Source of the DNA: Tritrichomonas musculus
Taxonomy: Eukaryota > Parabasalia > Tritrichomonadida > Tritrichomonadidae
Reading direction: 5' to 3'
Assembly (NCBI GenBank): GCA_039105265.1
Contig: JAPFFF010000007.1
Location: 4,960,001-5,024,000 of the forward strand
DNA length: 64,000 bases
Shown here: one piece after another, positions 20,186 through 30,734 of the stretch
Numbering within the stretch: the stretch's first letter is position 1
How the letters are laid out: each line of letters starts with the position of its first letter
Notes under the pieces: model-generated
Databases searched by the model: none
What the model was told of the DNA's origin: nothing
What the model saw: only the letters and a program-made list of their open reading frames with translations
Made by a program: the position numbers and the translations under genes

Positions 20186-21110
20186 TATAGCAAATAGATT
20201 ATCGTTTAAAATAGATAATACAACAAAACATAATAATACGAAAATTGGTTTATATTATTTAGATTTAGTAGGTGTTGATGATACAATAGAAAAAATATTT
20301 TATAGAAATGAAGATTCTAATATTACGACAAGAGATATTGAGTTGTATTTGAAAAAAGATTTAGTAGATCCAATCGAGGAAGTAAACAGGGATCAACAAA
20401 CAAACCCTTTCAAATACATTATAGAAATAACACCAAAACCAAATGCAGCAACTACTCTTTATACAGATTATAATATAACTAGTTATAAAATCATAACAGC
20501 TGATAACATTACAATAATAAGAAGTGATTTAAATATAGTTACTAATAATTTAGATGTTGTTTCGTATGATTTAACATAAAGTTAATGTATTAAATTCAGA
20601 AATGATAGAAGTTAAAGATATTACTCAACATTTAGAAAATTTGGTATAGTAGGTACAGTGAGTAGTGCTAAATCTTTTGGTATGTAACTATTCCCAAATG
20701 GTATTAAGATGATACCAAGCTTTTTTTGGGTTTATTTGATAAAGTAAGAGTTGCTAGATCCCAAAACTGGACGAGATTGCAGATGATATTGAGGGACCCT
20801 GCATTAAGAAGTATATCAACAAATATATTACCTATTTTTGAATGGCGTAATTCATCATACAAACAATTAGATGATAACCCTAATGAATATAGTGTATCAG
20901 TTGAATCAGCTTATGAAATTGTGAATCAAATTAGAGAAACATTAAAACCAGTATTTAAGTTATTAGCAGAAAAAATAAATGAAATAGAAAAACATTATTT
21001 AATTATTATCCTACTATTGATGAAATTAATGAAGGAAATAAAAGGACTATCACATAATTTTTTTTTTTCTCCAAAAAAAAAAAAAAGAACTTTTTTGATA
21101 ACATTTTGGT
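20186..21110 (+). mobile_element. Possible virus-like element relic (Maverick/Polinton-like), broken
   Basis: Several consecutive plus-strand protein-like stretches with codon texture unlike the neighbouring genes are present, but no whole gene. The family call is a guess from general resemblance to the structural-gene part of large trichomonad elements; no diagnostic polymerase, integrase or ATPase motif is seen. It is a fragment with several breaks, no terminal repeats in sight, and so probably old. Confidence 0.25.
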
Positions 21111-21516
21111 GAGTTTATTTAGTTACCGATCAAAAAACATTCAAAATATTCTATTATCTCTCAGACAATTCTGTTTCTTAAGCATTGTCTAGCATTCGAA
21201 GGAGTGAGGTCTATTTATCAAAACTTGTTCTTGCCTTATTATTAATAGTTTATTATAATTACAATTAAAAACAATTCGCATTATTATAAGAAGGTGTTTT
21301 CATTAAAATCAATAATAATTTGGTTTAAATTGAAAATTTATTGATGTGACAATTTATTTATTTGCTATAAATAATAGTATTTTGGTGAAAGGTTATATAT
21401 AATATATGAACGTTAATTTCAAAATTAATACGTTTAAATTAATTTAATTTTACATATTAAACGATTATTTAATATTGAATATTTCTTAAAGTATTTAAAT
21501 TTTAATTCGTTACAAA
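21111..21516. other. AT-rich intergenic stretch
   Basis: Nothing recognisable was seen. It contains the upstream region of the next gene. Confidence 0.45.
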
Positions 21517-24500
21517 ATGGGCTCTGGTACTTCGTCCGTAGTTCCAGCATCAGTAGCTCAATCACCAGACAACGTTAAACAGTTTATTTCATCTTTTTCA
21601 AACGAATTTTCAGGTCAAGTTCATTTATTATCGTCCGAAATTTACGATGTAAACGTTTACAACATTATTTTGTTGAAAAAAAATCGTATTTTATCTTCTT
21701 GCTTTTGGACTGGTGAAGATGTTTTTGTTGGTTCAATTTCTATGTGGAATACCAAAATTCAATGTTTAACTTTTTGCGTTCACGTTTACAGAAACTACAA
21801 ATTTCTTATTATCAACCTTCCGATTCCCATTCACAAAAATATTACCGACTATATTGAAAATGAGCCTAATCCCATTAAACAAATCGAGTTATTAAAAAAG
21901 ATCGTTTTTTTTTACCACAATCAAAATATATATGAAAACCTTATTACCAACAAGCCAGATGCGAAACAATCTCCGTCTACAAAACGTCGTAAATCGCCTC
22001 TATCCCGTAAAAAAAATTCAAAGGCCAAACGATCAAAACGAATAGAAAAAATCCAAATACCAAGAATGATAATAAATGCGCCATTATCAATCACCGAGTC
22101 AGAAACATCATCAGCTGCCAATCACAGGATTTCAATTGGCATAACTTCGCCTCATTTAAAAAAGGCAAAAGGCAAAAAAATCAGCAGTAACACTGATAAA
22201 AGCAGCAACACGGACAAAAGTGCCAACACGAACACTAGCAGCAGTAAGAATCCTCAAAGAAGCACAGACAATCCACCACGTCGAAACTCAGTGCTTGAAA
22301 GTGACTTCCATATGGAAGAATTGAATGCTCCCTCAAATTTCAATAAAGGTCAAATGGAAGGTCAATTTCCATTTATGGATGGGACTGAAATTGAAGAAGA
22401 GGAAGAAGATCGAACTGATGAATACAATGAAAAAGAACTCGTTCTTTCTTACGAAGAAGAAGTTTCTTACAATAACAGTCAACGACCAAATATCAATTCA
22501 AATAACAACAATCCTGTTTCAGTTGAGAATGGAGGATACAATTCAAATATACCTCCTCCACAATCAAGAGGGTTCAACAAAGACCTCGAAATTTTGCCAA
22601 ACAACAGAAGACAAGTCGACAACAAAATAAGCAGCTCTTTTATAGTCACTTCATCTGCCACTTTTTCAGAGCAAGAGAATGCCAGCAAGAGCACAGCGAA
22701 GCAAATCATAAAGCCACGAAACAATCCCATTAAAGTGAAAGAAAACGAAAATAACCGTCGTCATAAGCGTCGAAAAAACAGTCAGCCAGATTACACCAAT
22801 TACGACGACGATCAAAACCGTAATAACGTACATAATTCACATCACAAGTCACGAAATAACAGCAGCCCACATCACAGAAAAAGTTCACACCATCGAAGTA
22901 GCAGCAGCCCTCATCACCACCACTACGAAAGCCCGCAGAATAACGCTGCTACAAATCGCCGCAGAAGCGCAAGCAGCGGAAGGAGGAGAATCAGAGTCAG
23001 AAAGTACCCGATTTCAAAGGCCCCTACTTCCTCGCATTTGCGATCACACTCACAGCCGAGAACAACAATGAAAAGAATCAAGTACTCTGAGGATGCTAAT
23101 GCTTTTGCATCTAATGTTGTCTTCTTTTCAAGCGACGAAGAAGACCGAAAGACAAAGCCAAACTATCTCAAGAGAAACATTCAAGATTACTACAAAAACG
23201 TCGACAATAACCTCAAAAATGAACTAGCAAAGGAAAATGCAGAATCAAGCAGCTCTCTGTCATTCTTCAAAGTATCAAACAGCGAGCTCAATAAGCAGGA
23301 CCAAAACAAAAAAGAAGATGAAGAAATTGATGTTCAAAACGTATTTCCAGAAGTTCCATCCTATGATTTCAACCAAGCACAAAACAACAACAGTAATTTG
23401 GACACCAAAAATAATAACAGTAATTTAAATTCGAAGAACGTGTTGAATTCTAACGTTGATCGTTCTGTTCCGTCAAATATATCGCCAACATTACAAAGTA
23501 AGGCATCAGATGACAATGCTAAGAAGAGCAACGATCAACAACTTCAACGTGAACTTGAACTCAATGATGAAAGCAGCTCCAGCATTTCGTCGTACATCAG
23601 GAAGAAGAACGAGGCCTTGTACAAGCCAAGAAGGAACTCAAATTCAGGCTCACAAAAGTCGTTCCCTCTTGTTTCAACGTCAGATCTTGATGTGTCTGGC
23701 TCTACAAGCGGCCAATATGCAAGACTTGTTTTTTGCGATAATATGATATCACCTGAAATTCAAGAACTTCGTCCTTCACGTCGTCGAAGTGTTGGCAAAC
23801 GTTCATCGAAGCAAAAGAAACAAAACGAGTCTGATTCGAGTTCGATTTTCTCGTCATCGAATTCGAATTCAGGAAAGAAAAACAAAAATAAAAGAACTGA
23901 AGAAGAAAAGAATCAGATTTGGGACTCGCTTGGCAAGTCTAATTCCAAATTCACCAAGCAAAAAGACAAACAAGAGTCGAATGAAGATTCAATTGAAATC
24001 GATGCAAGTTCATCAACTTTAAACTCAAATTCTGCATCAAAACGTCCAAGTTCTGTAGCACGAAAAAGCCGAAGAAGGCAGCAAAATAGTAAAAAAGTTA
24101 ATCAGACAAAGCAAAGGGATTCTAATATTGAATCTTTGAATGTTGACTTCTCGCCAACAAGAAGCCAGCGTCCTCGAGCAGAGTCCGTCCATTCTCATCA
24201 TGCTTACAAACGCGATGAAAATGAAAAAACGAACTTTTTCAGAAAGGCGAATTCAAATTCAGATTCCGGATCTTCAAAAAAGAGAAGAAGAAGAGTGAAA
24301 AATGACGGTAATGAAAGTTCTGGCTCTTCTAAAGCGAACAGCGTTACTAAAAGAAGCAATTCAATTGAAAAAAAGCAGATTTCAAATGAAAAAAATAGCT
24401 TAACGACTTCGTCTGGGTCAAATAGTTCATCTAAACGCTCAAGATCAGTGACTGTCACTAAAAAACATTACGAGAAACAATCAGAAAGCAATTCAAAGAA

Positions 24501-24558
24501 AAACCATATTATGATTAATGTATCTTATCATAAAGAAATTGATATCCTTGATGAATAA
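21517..24558 (+). CDS. Large disordered protein with small folded N-terminal domain and myristoylation-type start
   Basis: The product has 1013 residues. It begins MGSGTSS, which fits the N-myristoylation rule (Gly2, Ser6). Residues ~15-150 look folded (alternating hydrophobic strands, VNVYNIILLKKNRILSSCFW and FLIINLPIPIHKNI). From ~155 on it is low-complexity: basic S/P/K clusters, a His/Ser-rich section near 440-475, an E-rich patch near 290, and many R-R-x-S and S-S-x-S sites suited to phosphorylation. The frame is far too long and clean to be chance. Family not recognised. A membrane-anchored scaffold is inference. The start follows an AATTCGTTACAAA leader. Confidence 0.75.
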   Translation: MGSGTSSVVPASVAQSPDNVKQFISSFSNEFSGQVHLLSSEIYDVNVYNIILLKKNRILSSCFWTGEDVFVGSISMWNTKIQCLTFCVHVYRNYKFLIINLPIPIHKNITDYIENEPNPIKQIELLKKIVFFYHNQNIYENLITNKPDAKQSPSTKRRKSPLSRKKNSKAKRSKRIEKIQIPRMIINAPLSITESETSSAANHRISIGITSPHLKKAKGKKISSNTDKSSNTDKSANTNTSSSKNPQRSTDNPPRRNSVLESDFHMEELNAPSNFNKGQMEGQFPFMDGTEIEEEEEDRTDEYNEKELVLSYEEEVSYNNSQRPNINSNNNNPVSVENGGYNSNIPPPQSRGFNKDLEILPNNRRQVDNKISSSFIVTSSATFSEQENASKSTAKQIIKPRNNPIKVKENENNRRHKRRKNSQPDYTNYDDDQNRNNVHNSHHKSRNNSSPHHRKSSHHRSSSSPHHHHYESPQNNAATNRRRSASSGRRRIRVRKYPISKAPTSSHLRSHSQPRTTMKRIKYSEDANAFASNVVFFSSDEEDRKTKPNYLKRNIQDYYKNVDNNLKNELAKENAESSSSLSFFKVSNSELNKQDQNKKEDEEIDVQNVFPEVPSYDFNQAQNNNSNLDTKNNNSNLNSKNVLNSNVDRSVPSNISPTLQSKASDDNAKKSNDQQLQRELELNDESSSSISSYIRKKNEALYKPRRNSNSGSQKSFPLVSTSDLDVSGSTSGQYARLVFCDNMISPEIQELRPSRRRSVGKRSSKQKKQNESDSSSIFSSSNSNSGKKNKNKRTEEEKNQIWDSLGKSNSKFTKQKDKQESNEDSIEIDASSSTLNSNSASKRPSSVARKSRRRQQNSKKVNQTKQRDSNIESLNVDFSPTRSQRPRAESVHSHHAYKRDENEKTNFFRKANSNSDSGSSKKRRRRVKNDGNESSGSSKANSVTKRSNSIEKKQISNEKNSLTTSSGSNSSSKRSRSVTVTKKHYEKQSESNSKKNHIMINVSYHKEIDILDE

Positions 24559-24689
24559 GAAAACTTAATTGATGTATTATATCTATTTCAATTATTTAAT
24601 TATATGTGTATTTATTTAATAAATATTATGAAATTCGAATTATATATAATTATTCATTATATTGTTTAATTAGTAATAATATATCGAAG

Positions 24690-24793
24690 AGTCCATTGGC
24701 CGAGTGGTTAAAGGCGTGACAGAAATATTGTCATATCTTTCCAAATTGTAATTGATGTGGAAAGGTGCGTGGGTTCAAATCCCGCATGGACTA
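24690..24793 (+). tRNA. Unusual type II tRNA-like gene (Ser/Leu-like body), anticodon uncertain
   Basis: The acceptor stem AGTCCAT/ATGGACT is perfect (7 bp). The D arm is TGGCCGAGTGGTTAAAGGC, the classic Ser/Leu form. The T arm is GTGGG-TTCAAAT-CCCGC. Discriminator A is followed by TTTTTT. A perfect 5-bp anticodon stem TGACA/TGTCA closes the loop GAAATAT, which lacks the expected T33 and would read AAT. The variable region is 35 nt with a 6-bp stem, longer than usual. An intron or other processing may explain this; otherwise it is a tRNA-derived gene or pseudogene. Confidence 0.65.
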
Positions 24794-24891
24794 TTTTTTG
24801 ACTTTTTTTTTTTTTTAAATAACGTATTAGTAAAAAACGTTAACAAAAATATAAAACAAAAAGTTAACTAAGGATAAAAATTGTTAATAGT

Positions 24892-26550
24892 TTATTTTCT
24901 CTTCTTAGACGTTGTTGTTTTCTTTGAACTAGTATTTTGAGGTTTGCTTTTTACCTCTCTCTCTTTCTCCTTAGGTTTTTCTTTTACTTTTACTTCTTCT
25001 TCGTATTCATAATCATAATCAGAGTACTCATCATTACGACCTTTCCTTCTTAAGTAAACAACTAGAACACATCCACAAACAATGAATGGAACAAGTATTG
25101 TAATGACTAATATAGAAATGAAGAAAATTTTTCCAGAATTATTCATAGAATTCCAAGAATTAGAAATTGTTGCAAAGAATCCATTAAGAGCATCATTCAT
25201 TGTATTTTCTTGATTGATATTTTCAGATCTTGGTGTGTTGAATTGATTTTGATTGTTTTCAATTTGAACTTTTTTAAGCTCTGGAACTTTTTGAATGCCT
25301 CTTACTAATTGAATTGTATTTTCTGCTTGGAGCTTTCCTTTGGCTTGAAGTTTAAGGAATCTTGTTTTGGTTCGATAATATTTCTTGTTCCATTGATGTA
25401 CCATTGCTTCATTTGTAGAAACAAGAATGTTATTAAATCCAACTTTACTAGAAACTACTTTAGTTTCAATTCTAAGACCTGCTAATGGTCTGAAATTGTG
25501 AACATTTGTATCGCTGTAATATTTTGGATTTGGAATCTTCCTTGGAACCCATTTTCCTTGATAATCTGGATTCCTGATCTTTGGTGGTCTCCAAACACCT
25601 TTGAATTTTGGATTTTTCATCAAAGGAGGGGTGTATTTACCGCATCCAATCTTACATTTTGGATTTTCAATGAGTGGTGCTTCCCATTTTCCGAAAAATT
25701 CTTCATCCCAATCTGCTGGCTTTTTAGCTTGAGGATCTGGAATTCTATCTGGCTCATTAAGTAACCATCCGCTAGGGGGGTTTAGTTTTGCAGGGTTTGG
25801 TATAAATTCTGGTTGTTCCCAATCTGCTGGCTTCTTAACTGATTTATCAAAAATCATTTCTTGGTCATTAAAGTCTTTAGGTTTTTTATCGTTTGGATCA
25901 TCTATTTCCTTAGGTGGGTTAACCGATGGAATGAAATCTATAAGAAGATCTCCTTGGAGCATTGAAATTGTATCAACCAATATCTCAAAACTGTTATCTG
26001 AACGAATGACAAGAGTATATAAATGGCTGATGCCTGGAGTTATATCATTCATTATAGGTGGTTCAATTAATCGATGTTCAACAAATCGCCCAGTAAGTCT
26101 ATTTTTATGAGTAAAATTGAAATAAACATGATTGTTTGGTGAGCATAAATCTGGGCCGAATTTAATAACATAAGAAGAATTTTGATTATCTTCGCCATAG
26201 AGTATTATATATGCTCCTCCACATTGAAGTGGTTGCTCATAACGAACTTCGAATTGAACGACGAGCGTGTCATTAGTTAATTTGAGTGGAGAAGTAAAAT
26301 TGGATGAGATCGCTGATAATGTATTTTGAGTTTTTGTATAAATCATATTTTCATAAGGGGGAACTTGGCTTTTTTCTACGCGCCAAGTTCCTTTGAACTT
26401 TGAATCTGAAGCAATGACGTAATGTTTATCCCAATCGTCATTTTCAAATGTTTGAAAGTGATAATATGGACCTTCTGGTTCAACTGGGAGTTGAACAATT
26501 GTGTTTTTTGAACAGATGAATGTAAATAATAAGAAGAATATGTTAAACAT
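24892..26550 (-). CDS. Calnexin-like ER chaperone
   Basis: The product has 552 residues. A signal peptide (MFNIFFLLFTFICS) leads into the lectin domain, which contains FKGTWRVE, QFEVRYEQPLQCGGAYIIL and KFGPDLC. Next comes the proline-rich P arm with repeated KKPADW and NPxYxGxW motifs (~220-350). The second half of the lectin fold follows, then one membrane segment (~473-500, FFISILVITILVPFIV) and a charged cytosolic tail ending KKRK. This is the full calnexin order; a soluble calreticulin would lack the membrane span. It binds monoglucosylated N-glycans and Ca2+ in the ER and aids folding. The tail lysines may help ER retention. Confidence 0.93.
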   Translation of the reverse strand: MFNIFFLLFTFICSKNTIVQLPVEPEGPYYHFQTFENDDWDKHYVIASDSKFKGTWRVEKSQVPPYENMIYTKTQNTLSAISSNFTSPLKLTNDTLVVQFEVRYEQPLQCGGAYIILYGEDNQNSSYVIKFGPDLCSPNNHVYFNFTHKNRLTGRFVEHRLIEPPIMNDITPGISHLYTLVIRSDNSFEILVDTISMLQGDLLIDFIPSVNPPKEIDDPNDKKPKDFNDQEMIFDKSVKKPADWEQPEFIPNPAKLNPPSGWLLNEPDRIPDPQAKKPADWDEEFFGKWEAPLIENPKCKIGCGKYTPPLMKNPKFKGVWRPPKIRNPDYQGKWVPRKIPNPKYYSDTNVHNFRPLAGLRIETKVVSSKVGFNNILVSTNEAMVHQWNKKYYRTKTRFLKLQAKGKLQAENTIQLVRGIQKVPELKKVQIENNQNQFNTPRSENINQENTMNDALNGFFATISNSWNSMNNSGKIFFISILVITILVPFIVCGCVLVVYLRRKGRNDEYSDYDYEYEEEVKVKEKPKEKEREVKSKPQNTSSKKTTTSKKRK

Positions 26551-27199
26551 TTTGTGAAATAATTCTCGAGATAAATGGTCGAATAAAAAGCTTTATGAAA
26601 TTATTTGGTTTGATAAAATCTTGGTAAATTGCTGTGATAATCCTTAAAAAATGATAAACTAAATAAATAATTTAAAATTATTATTTAAAATAAAAAAATG
26701 TTGCATTTTATAAATAGTTTCGTGATATATTTAATATAAATTATAAATATTTTTTGTATGTAAATATAAACAAATAAAATATTCATTTTATTTTTAAACT
26801 GGATAGGCATTTCAGTAATAAAACTCATAGATATTTTAGATTGTAATATGTAAATTAAATATTTTAGATTGTAAGAATATTTATTACAGGTATCAGAGAT
26901 TGTTGTAATAAACTTTTTATTAAAAAGAAAGAATTGACATTGAAAGAATAATATTACTGATTAATCGGTGGAAAAATAGATTGAAGCAATTATTATGACA
27001 AGTTGATATTAGGATTCTAGAAAATTTAAATATATCTTGAATAATATATAATTAATTCGGAATCACTATATGACAGTAAAGCGTTTTGAACATTTCCATT
27101 TTATATTTTTGATACTGATTCGATGTGCATCTTTGAAAGAAACTAATTATTTAATATTAAGCCAGCATAAAATGCTATAATAAACTTCATTAATAAAAA
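26551..27199. other. AT-rich intergenic stretch
   Basis: No gene seen. The text just before the calnexin ATG on its strand (TTTCACA) holds a TCA that could be an initiator, but this is weak. Confidence 0.4.
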
Positions 27200-27727
27200 T
27201 TATTGTAATTGACCACAATCTGAAATAATGCAAATTTTACTCATTTGTCCGCTAAGAGATCCAATGCTTTCAACTTTTTTAACAACATTCATTCCTTCGA
27301 TAACTTTTCCAAATGCTACATGATATCCATCAAGCCATTCTCCTTTTTCAGCAGTTAAAATAAAAAATTGCGAGCCGTTTGTGTCAAAACCAAAATTTGC
27401 CATTGATAATATGCCTGGTTCTAAGTGCTTTATAATAAAATTTTCATCAGGAAATCGTTTTCCGTAGATTGATTCTCCTCCTGTCCCATTTTTTCTTGTA
27501 AAATCGCCACCTTGAATCATAAAATTAGTCGTTGCTCTGTGAATTGGCGAACCCTTGTAACAGAGCGGTTTGCCTAACTTTCCAATTCCTTTTTCCCCGG
27601 TACAAAGACATCGAAAATTTTCGCATGTAATTGGTGCAATATCAGTAAAAAGTTCAAAGATAATCCTTCCAACAGGTTCGTCAGCAATCTCAATATCGAA
27701 AAATACTTTTGGCCTTTTCACATTCAT
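27200..27727 (-). CDS. Cyclophilin-type peptidyl-prolyl cis-trans isomerase
   Basis: The 175 residues are a single complete cyclophilin domain. Active-site features are kept: R64 in [16 protein letters not shown], the GGDF loop, [16 protein letters not shown], and W131 in [12 protein letters not shown] (the cyclosporin-contact Trp). The insertion [19 protein letters not shown] is the usual divergent loop of larger cytosolic cyclophilins. No signal peptide, so cytosol or nucleus is expected. It catalyses proline isomerisation in folding proteins. Its position beside calnexin is probably chance. Confidence 0.95.
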   Translation of the reverse strand: MNVKRPKVFFDIEIADEPVGRIIFELFTDIAPITCENFRCLCTGEKGIGKLGKPLCYKGSPIHRATTNFMIQGGDFTRKNGTGGESIYGKRFPDENFIIKHLEPGILSMANFGFDTNGSQFFILTAEKGEWLDGYHVAFGKVIEGMNVVKKVESIGSLSGQMSKICIISDCGQLQ

Positions 27728-28116
27728 TCACAATAAATGTTATTAAGATTAATCTTAATAAAACACGTTAAATATGCCGTTAACTTTATTTCCTGAATTG
27801 TTAACTGCAGTTTTAAAACAAATAAGATTTTTGTAAAATATTATTTTTATTGATTATGTAATGGTTGCTTGTTCAAATTGTTTCACCAAAGCATTTATAT
27901 CCCATTTTTATGATTTGAATCTAATGAACTCTAAATATCGAAATTTCAGAATAATAAAATAAGTATGAATATTGTCCAGAAAACAGTAAAAACCGTGATG
28001 CCTCAAAAGATAAGTGTGACGGGTGTAATTATAATGCGTTTACATATAATAATGCTTGCATTATCTCAAAATTTTAATTTTTTTAATTATTTCTTGTATA
28101 AAATAAATTGTTTTGT
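27728..28116. other. AT-rich intergenic stretch
   Basis: No gene or repeat recognised. Confidence 0.4.
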
Positions 28117-29088
28117 TTATTCATCAGGATCAATTCTTTCTTGATACTCATGCAGCTCATCCATGTTTGTATATAAGCCAAATTCATGAAGGGCAAATTT
28201 GTCATCTCTCAATTTTTCAGTGATTTCTTCAAAAGTTGGTCTCTCTTGGGGATTTTGTTTCCAACAATTTTGAATTAATTCCCAATAATGATCAGGGATG
28301 TTAGCTGGTCTTTTGGGACGAAGTCCTTTACTGATATTCCTCATATAGCTTTGTGGTGATCGAATCGGCCTTTGGTCATCAAATGTAATTCGATTACTAA
28401 ATATTTGATATAATAGTATGGAATAAGAATAAACATCAACAGGAAATCCATATGTTCCATCTTCAAATTCATCCATGAATAATTCTGGTGCAATACAAAT
28501 CGGTGTTCCAACGCACATTTCCAGTTTATCACCATTTGCAATAAATCTAGCTAGACCAAAATGAGAAATTTGTGGTTCGAGCTTTTCATCTAATAAAATA
28601 ATACTAAGTTTTAAATCTCGATGAATAATACTCATTTTATGAAGTTTTTTCATAGTGGCAGCAACTCCAAATATCACTTTGCTTCTGACAGTAGGATTTA
28701 TTTCATTTTGTTGGCCATTTGTATCAAGATACGTTTTGTTCAATTCATCAAAATTTTTATTGGGCATGAATTCTGAAACTATTATGTAGTCATTGAATTT
28801 TGAATCGCTGTTGTTGATTTCTTCTTCTTTCAGAGGTAATCGATATCCAATCGTTCTGACAATTCCAGGAATATTAATGCTTGATGTATTAATTTCACGG
28901 ATAATTGAAATATGAGATATTTTATCTACATTATCTTTATTTATTGCTTTAATAACAACTTTTTTTCCTGTTTTTTTATCACTGGCTAAATAAACTATTG
29001 AATAAGACCTCTTAACTAAGACTTCTCCAATATCATACTCATCAATATTTATTAATTGACAATTTGTGATTATTCCCTCAGATGTCAT
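28117..29088 (-). CDS. Protein kinase-like protein, predicted pseudokinase
   Basis: The 323 residues form one kinase fold. The beta-3 lysine is kept (KVVIKAI, K47) and the HRD motif is intact (H156-R157-D158). But the Asn of HRDLKxxN is Ile163, DFG is HFG (H176), and the glycine loop is replaced by VLVKRSYS. Loss of both metal-binding residues predicts no normal catalysis. The lobe after it is well kept: GTPICIAPELF, DVYSYSILLYQIF, and WKQNPQERPTF. The tail EFGLYTNMDELHEYQE is nearly shared with the remnant at 53812-54183, defining a local trichomonad subfamily. A scaffold or regulatory role is inference. Confidence 0.85.
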   Translation of the reverse strand: MTSEGIITNCQLINIDEYDIGEVLVKRSYSIVYLASDKKTGKKVVIKAINKDNVDKISHISIIREINTSSINIPGIVRTIGYRLPLKEEEINNSDSKFNDYIIVSEFMPNKNFDELNKTYLDTNGQQNEINPTVRSKVIFGVAATMKKLHKMSIIHRDLKLSIILLDEKLEPQISHFGLARFIANGDKLEMCVGTPICIAPELFMDEFEDGTYGFPVDVYSYSILLYQIFSNRITFDDQRPIRSPQSYMRNISKGLRPKRPANIPDHYWELIQNCWKQNPQERPTFEEITEKLRDDKFALHEFGLYTNMDELHEYQERIDPDE

Positions 29089-29110
29089 TTATGACTTTTT
29101 TTAAGAGCGA

Positions 29111-29129
29111 GGGGGGGGGGGATGGGGGG
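29111..29129. repeat. G-run pair just upstream of the pseudokinase gene
   Basis: Eleven G, then AT, then six G, in otherwise AT-rich DNA. It could form a quadruplex in principle, or be a slippage tract. Confidence 0.6.
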
Positions 29130-29331
29130 ACCTTTTTGTCAAAAAAAATATTTTGTCAATTTCCTCAAAATGTTATTATTATTTTTCCGTTATTATCCAA
29201 TATTTATCTTCATATATATTTTAAATATAATTTAATACTGTTAAGTCTAAAATTTTAGATTATTTTATTTCATATTATTGCTGATATATTCCAATAAAAT
29301 TATATTTATGCTATTTTTTCAATGTCTGGTA

Positions 29332-29695
29332 AACCCTGACCAAAAATGTTCGACTTAACGTACATATAAACCGCATTTTCCACTGAAAATTGACTAAAAA
29401 AACGATAAAGTGTCGAAAATTTCTTTTTTCTCTCAAAGCAATGTATTCAATTTTTCAGAAGTTTTTTTTTTTTAATTATCCTTTCAGTAAGCTATTTTTA
29501 TACAAGGAGCACTGGTTTTTGAAAGAAATAGCCACGCCCTTTAGAGGAATTACAACTTTCTATGGGACATGGGCTACTCTCTAAAAAAAGAGCTTTGGAA
29601 AAAACCTTCGAATCACCATATAGGTGCATTAGAAAAAAAATGATAATTTGAATACTCTCTCAAAATTCAATTGTCGAACATTTTTGGTCTGAGTT
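29332..29695. mobile_element. MITE-like element flanked by TA (Tc1/mariner type)
   Basis: The ends are AACCCTGACCAAAAATGTTC and, reversed, AACTCAGACCAAAAATGTTC, continuing GAC: 22 of 24 bases agree overall. TA is at 29330-29331 and 29696-29697. At 364 bp with no transposase, it is a miniature element. A short frame inside (29390-29584) is not a gene. Confidence 0.7.
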
Positions 29696-30734
29696 TACTT
29701 TTTGTTTGAAAAAAGAAGCATCATATTCAATATTGAATTCTATGAGTTCATTCAATATCATAAGTACTTTTTTGAATTTCATATAATAAAAATCATAGAA
29801 TTATCCTAATTCACAGCAAAATCTTCCAAAAAGCATTCTATATCAATAATCACATCAACTATCAAATCCACCTTATCTACTTTATCCACCACAAAGACAC
29901 ATTTTAGTCATCAAATTTAGCTTACATCCAGATTTTTATTTTTAAATATCAAAAAATAAGGATGAGAAAATTTATTGAAAAATTGAAAAATAAATAGATA
30001 AAATTAAAGATATTGAAAATGAAATGAAACAAGATTAATTTGATTATTAATATTCAAAAAGTTTTGAAAATTCCGTCAAAATGATAACAAAAGCAAGATT
30101 CAAAAATATCGCTCAACACTATATTACTGTGTCACCACCATTTGCATTGATCGACAAATGGTGAAATACTAAGAAAGATGAAAAATATTTCCGTATACTT
30201 AACAAATTAAATAGAAATGATGATTCTTTTAATTTTAAATTACAATTATTCGATGTTTTTCATAAGTAAGATATTTTTTATTAATTTCTTTAACATGGAA
30301 TGGAATATTGATAATCTCAATTGACAGGGTGATCAAATGCTTCATAACCAATATTCTGCCACTTTTTTTTTTTTTTTTTAGGTAAATTTATATTTTAAAT
30401 TGTTCATCATTGGCTGAAATATTGATTTCATCTAAATCAATTTTGCATACTCAAAATTATATTAAAAAAAATAATAGAATTTAAAGTTATCTAAAAAGTT
30501 TTCTTTTTACTCAATTAGGTATTTGCTAATTAACATTTGATCAATAAATATTTAAAAATTGTATTAATGTTATTAAACTTTTTAAAAGAAATAAAATGTT
30601 TATTCTGGAATTGCATAAATTAAAAGATTAAATTGCATTAAATTATGCTGAAATTATATGAATAAAATATGAGTGAATTGCATTAATTAATTAAGTATGA
30701 TAATTTTATTGAATTATTTAAATGGAACGTCATA
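29696..30734. other. AT-rich intergenic stretch
   Basis: No gene recognised in about 1 kb. There is a T run at ~30362-30379. The 3' part grades into the satellite. Confidence 0.4.

Noticed and set aside
29390-29584. A 64-codon plus-strand frame
   Set aside because: Lies inside the TA-flanked miniature element and shows no transposase motif.
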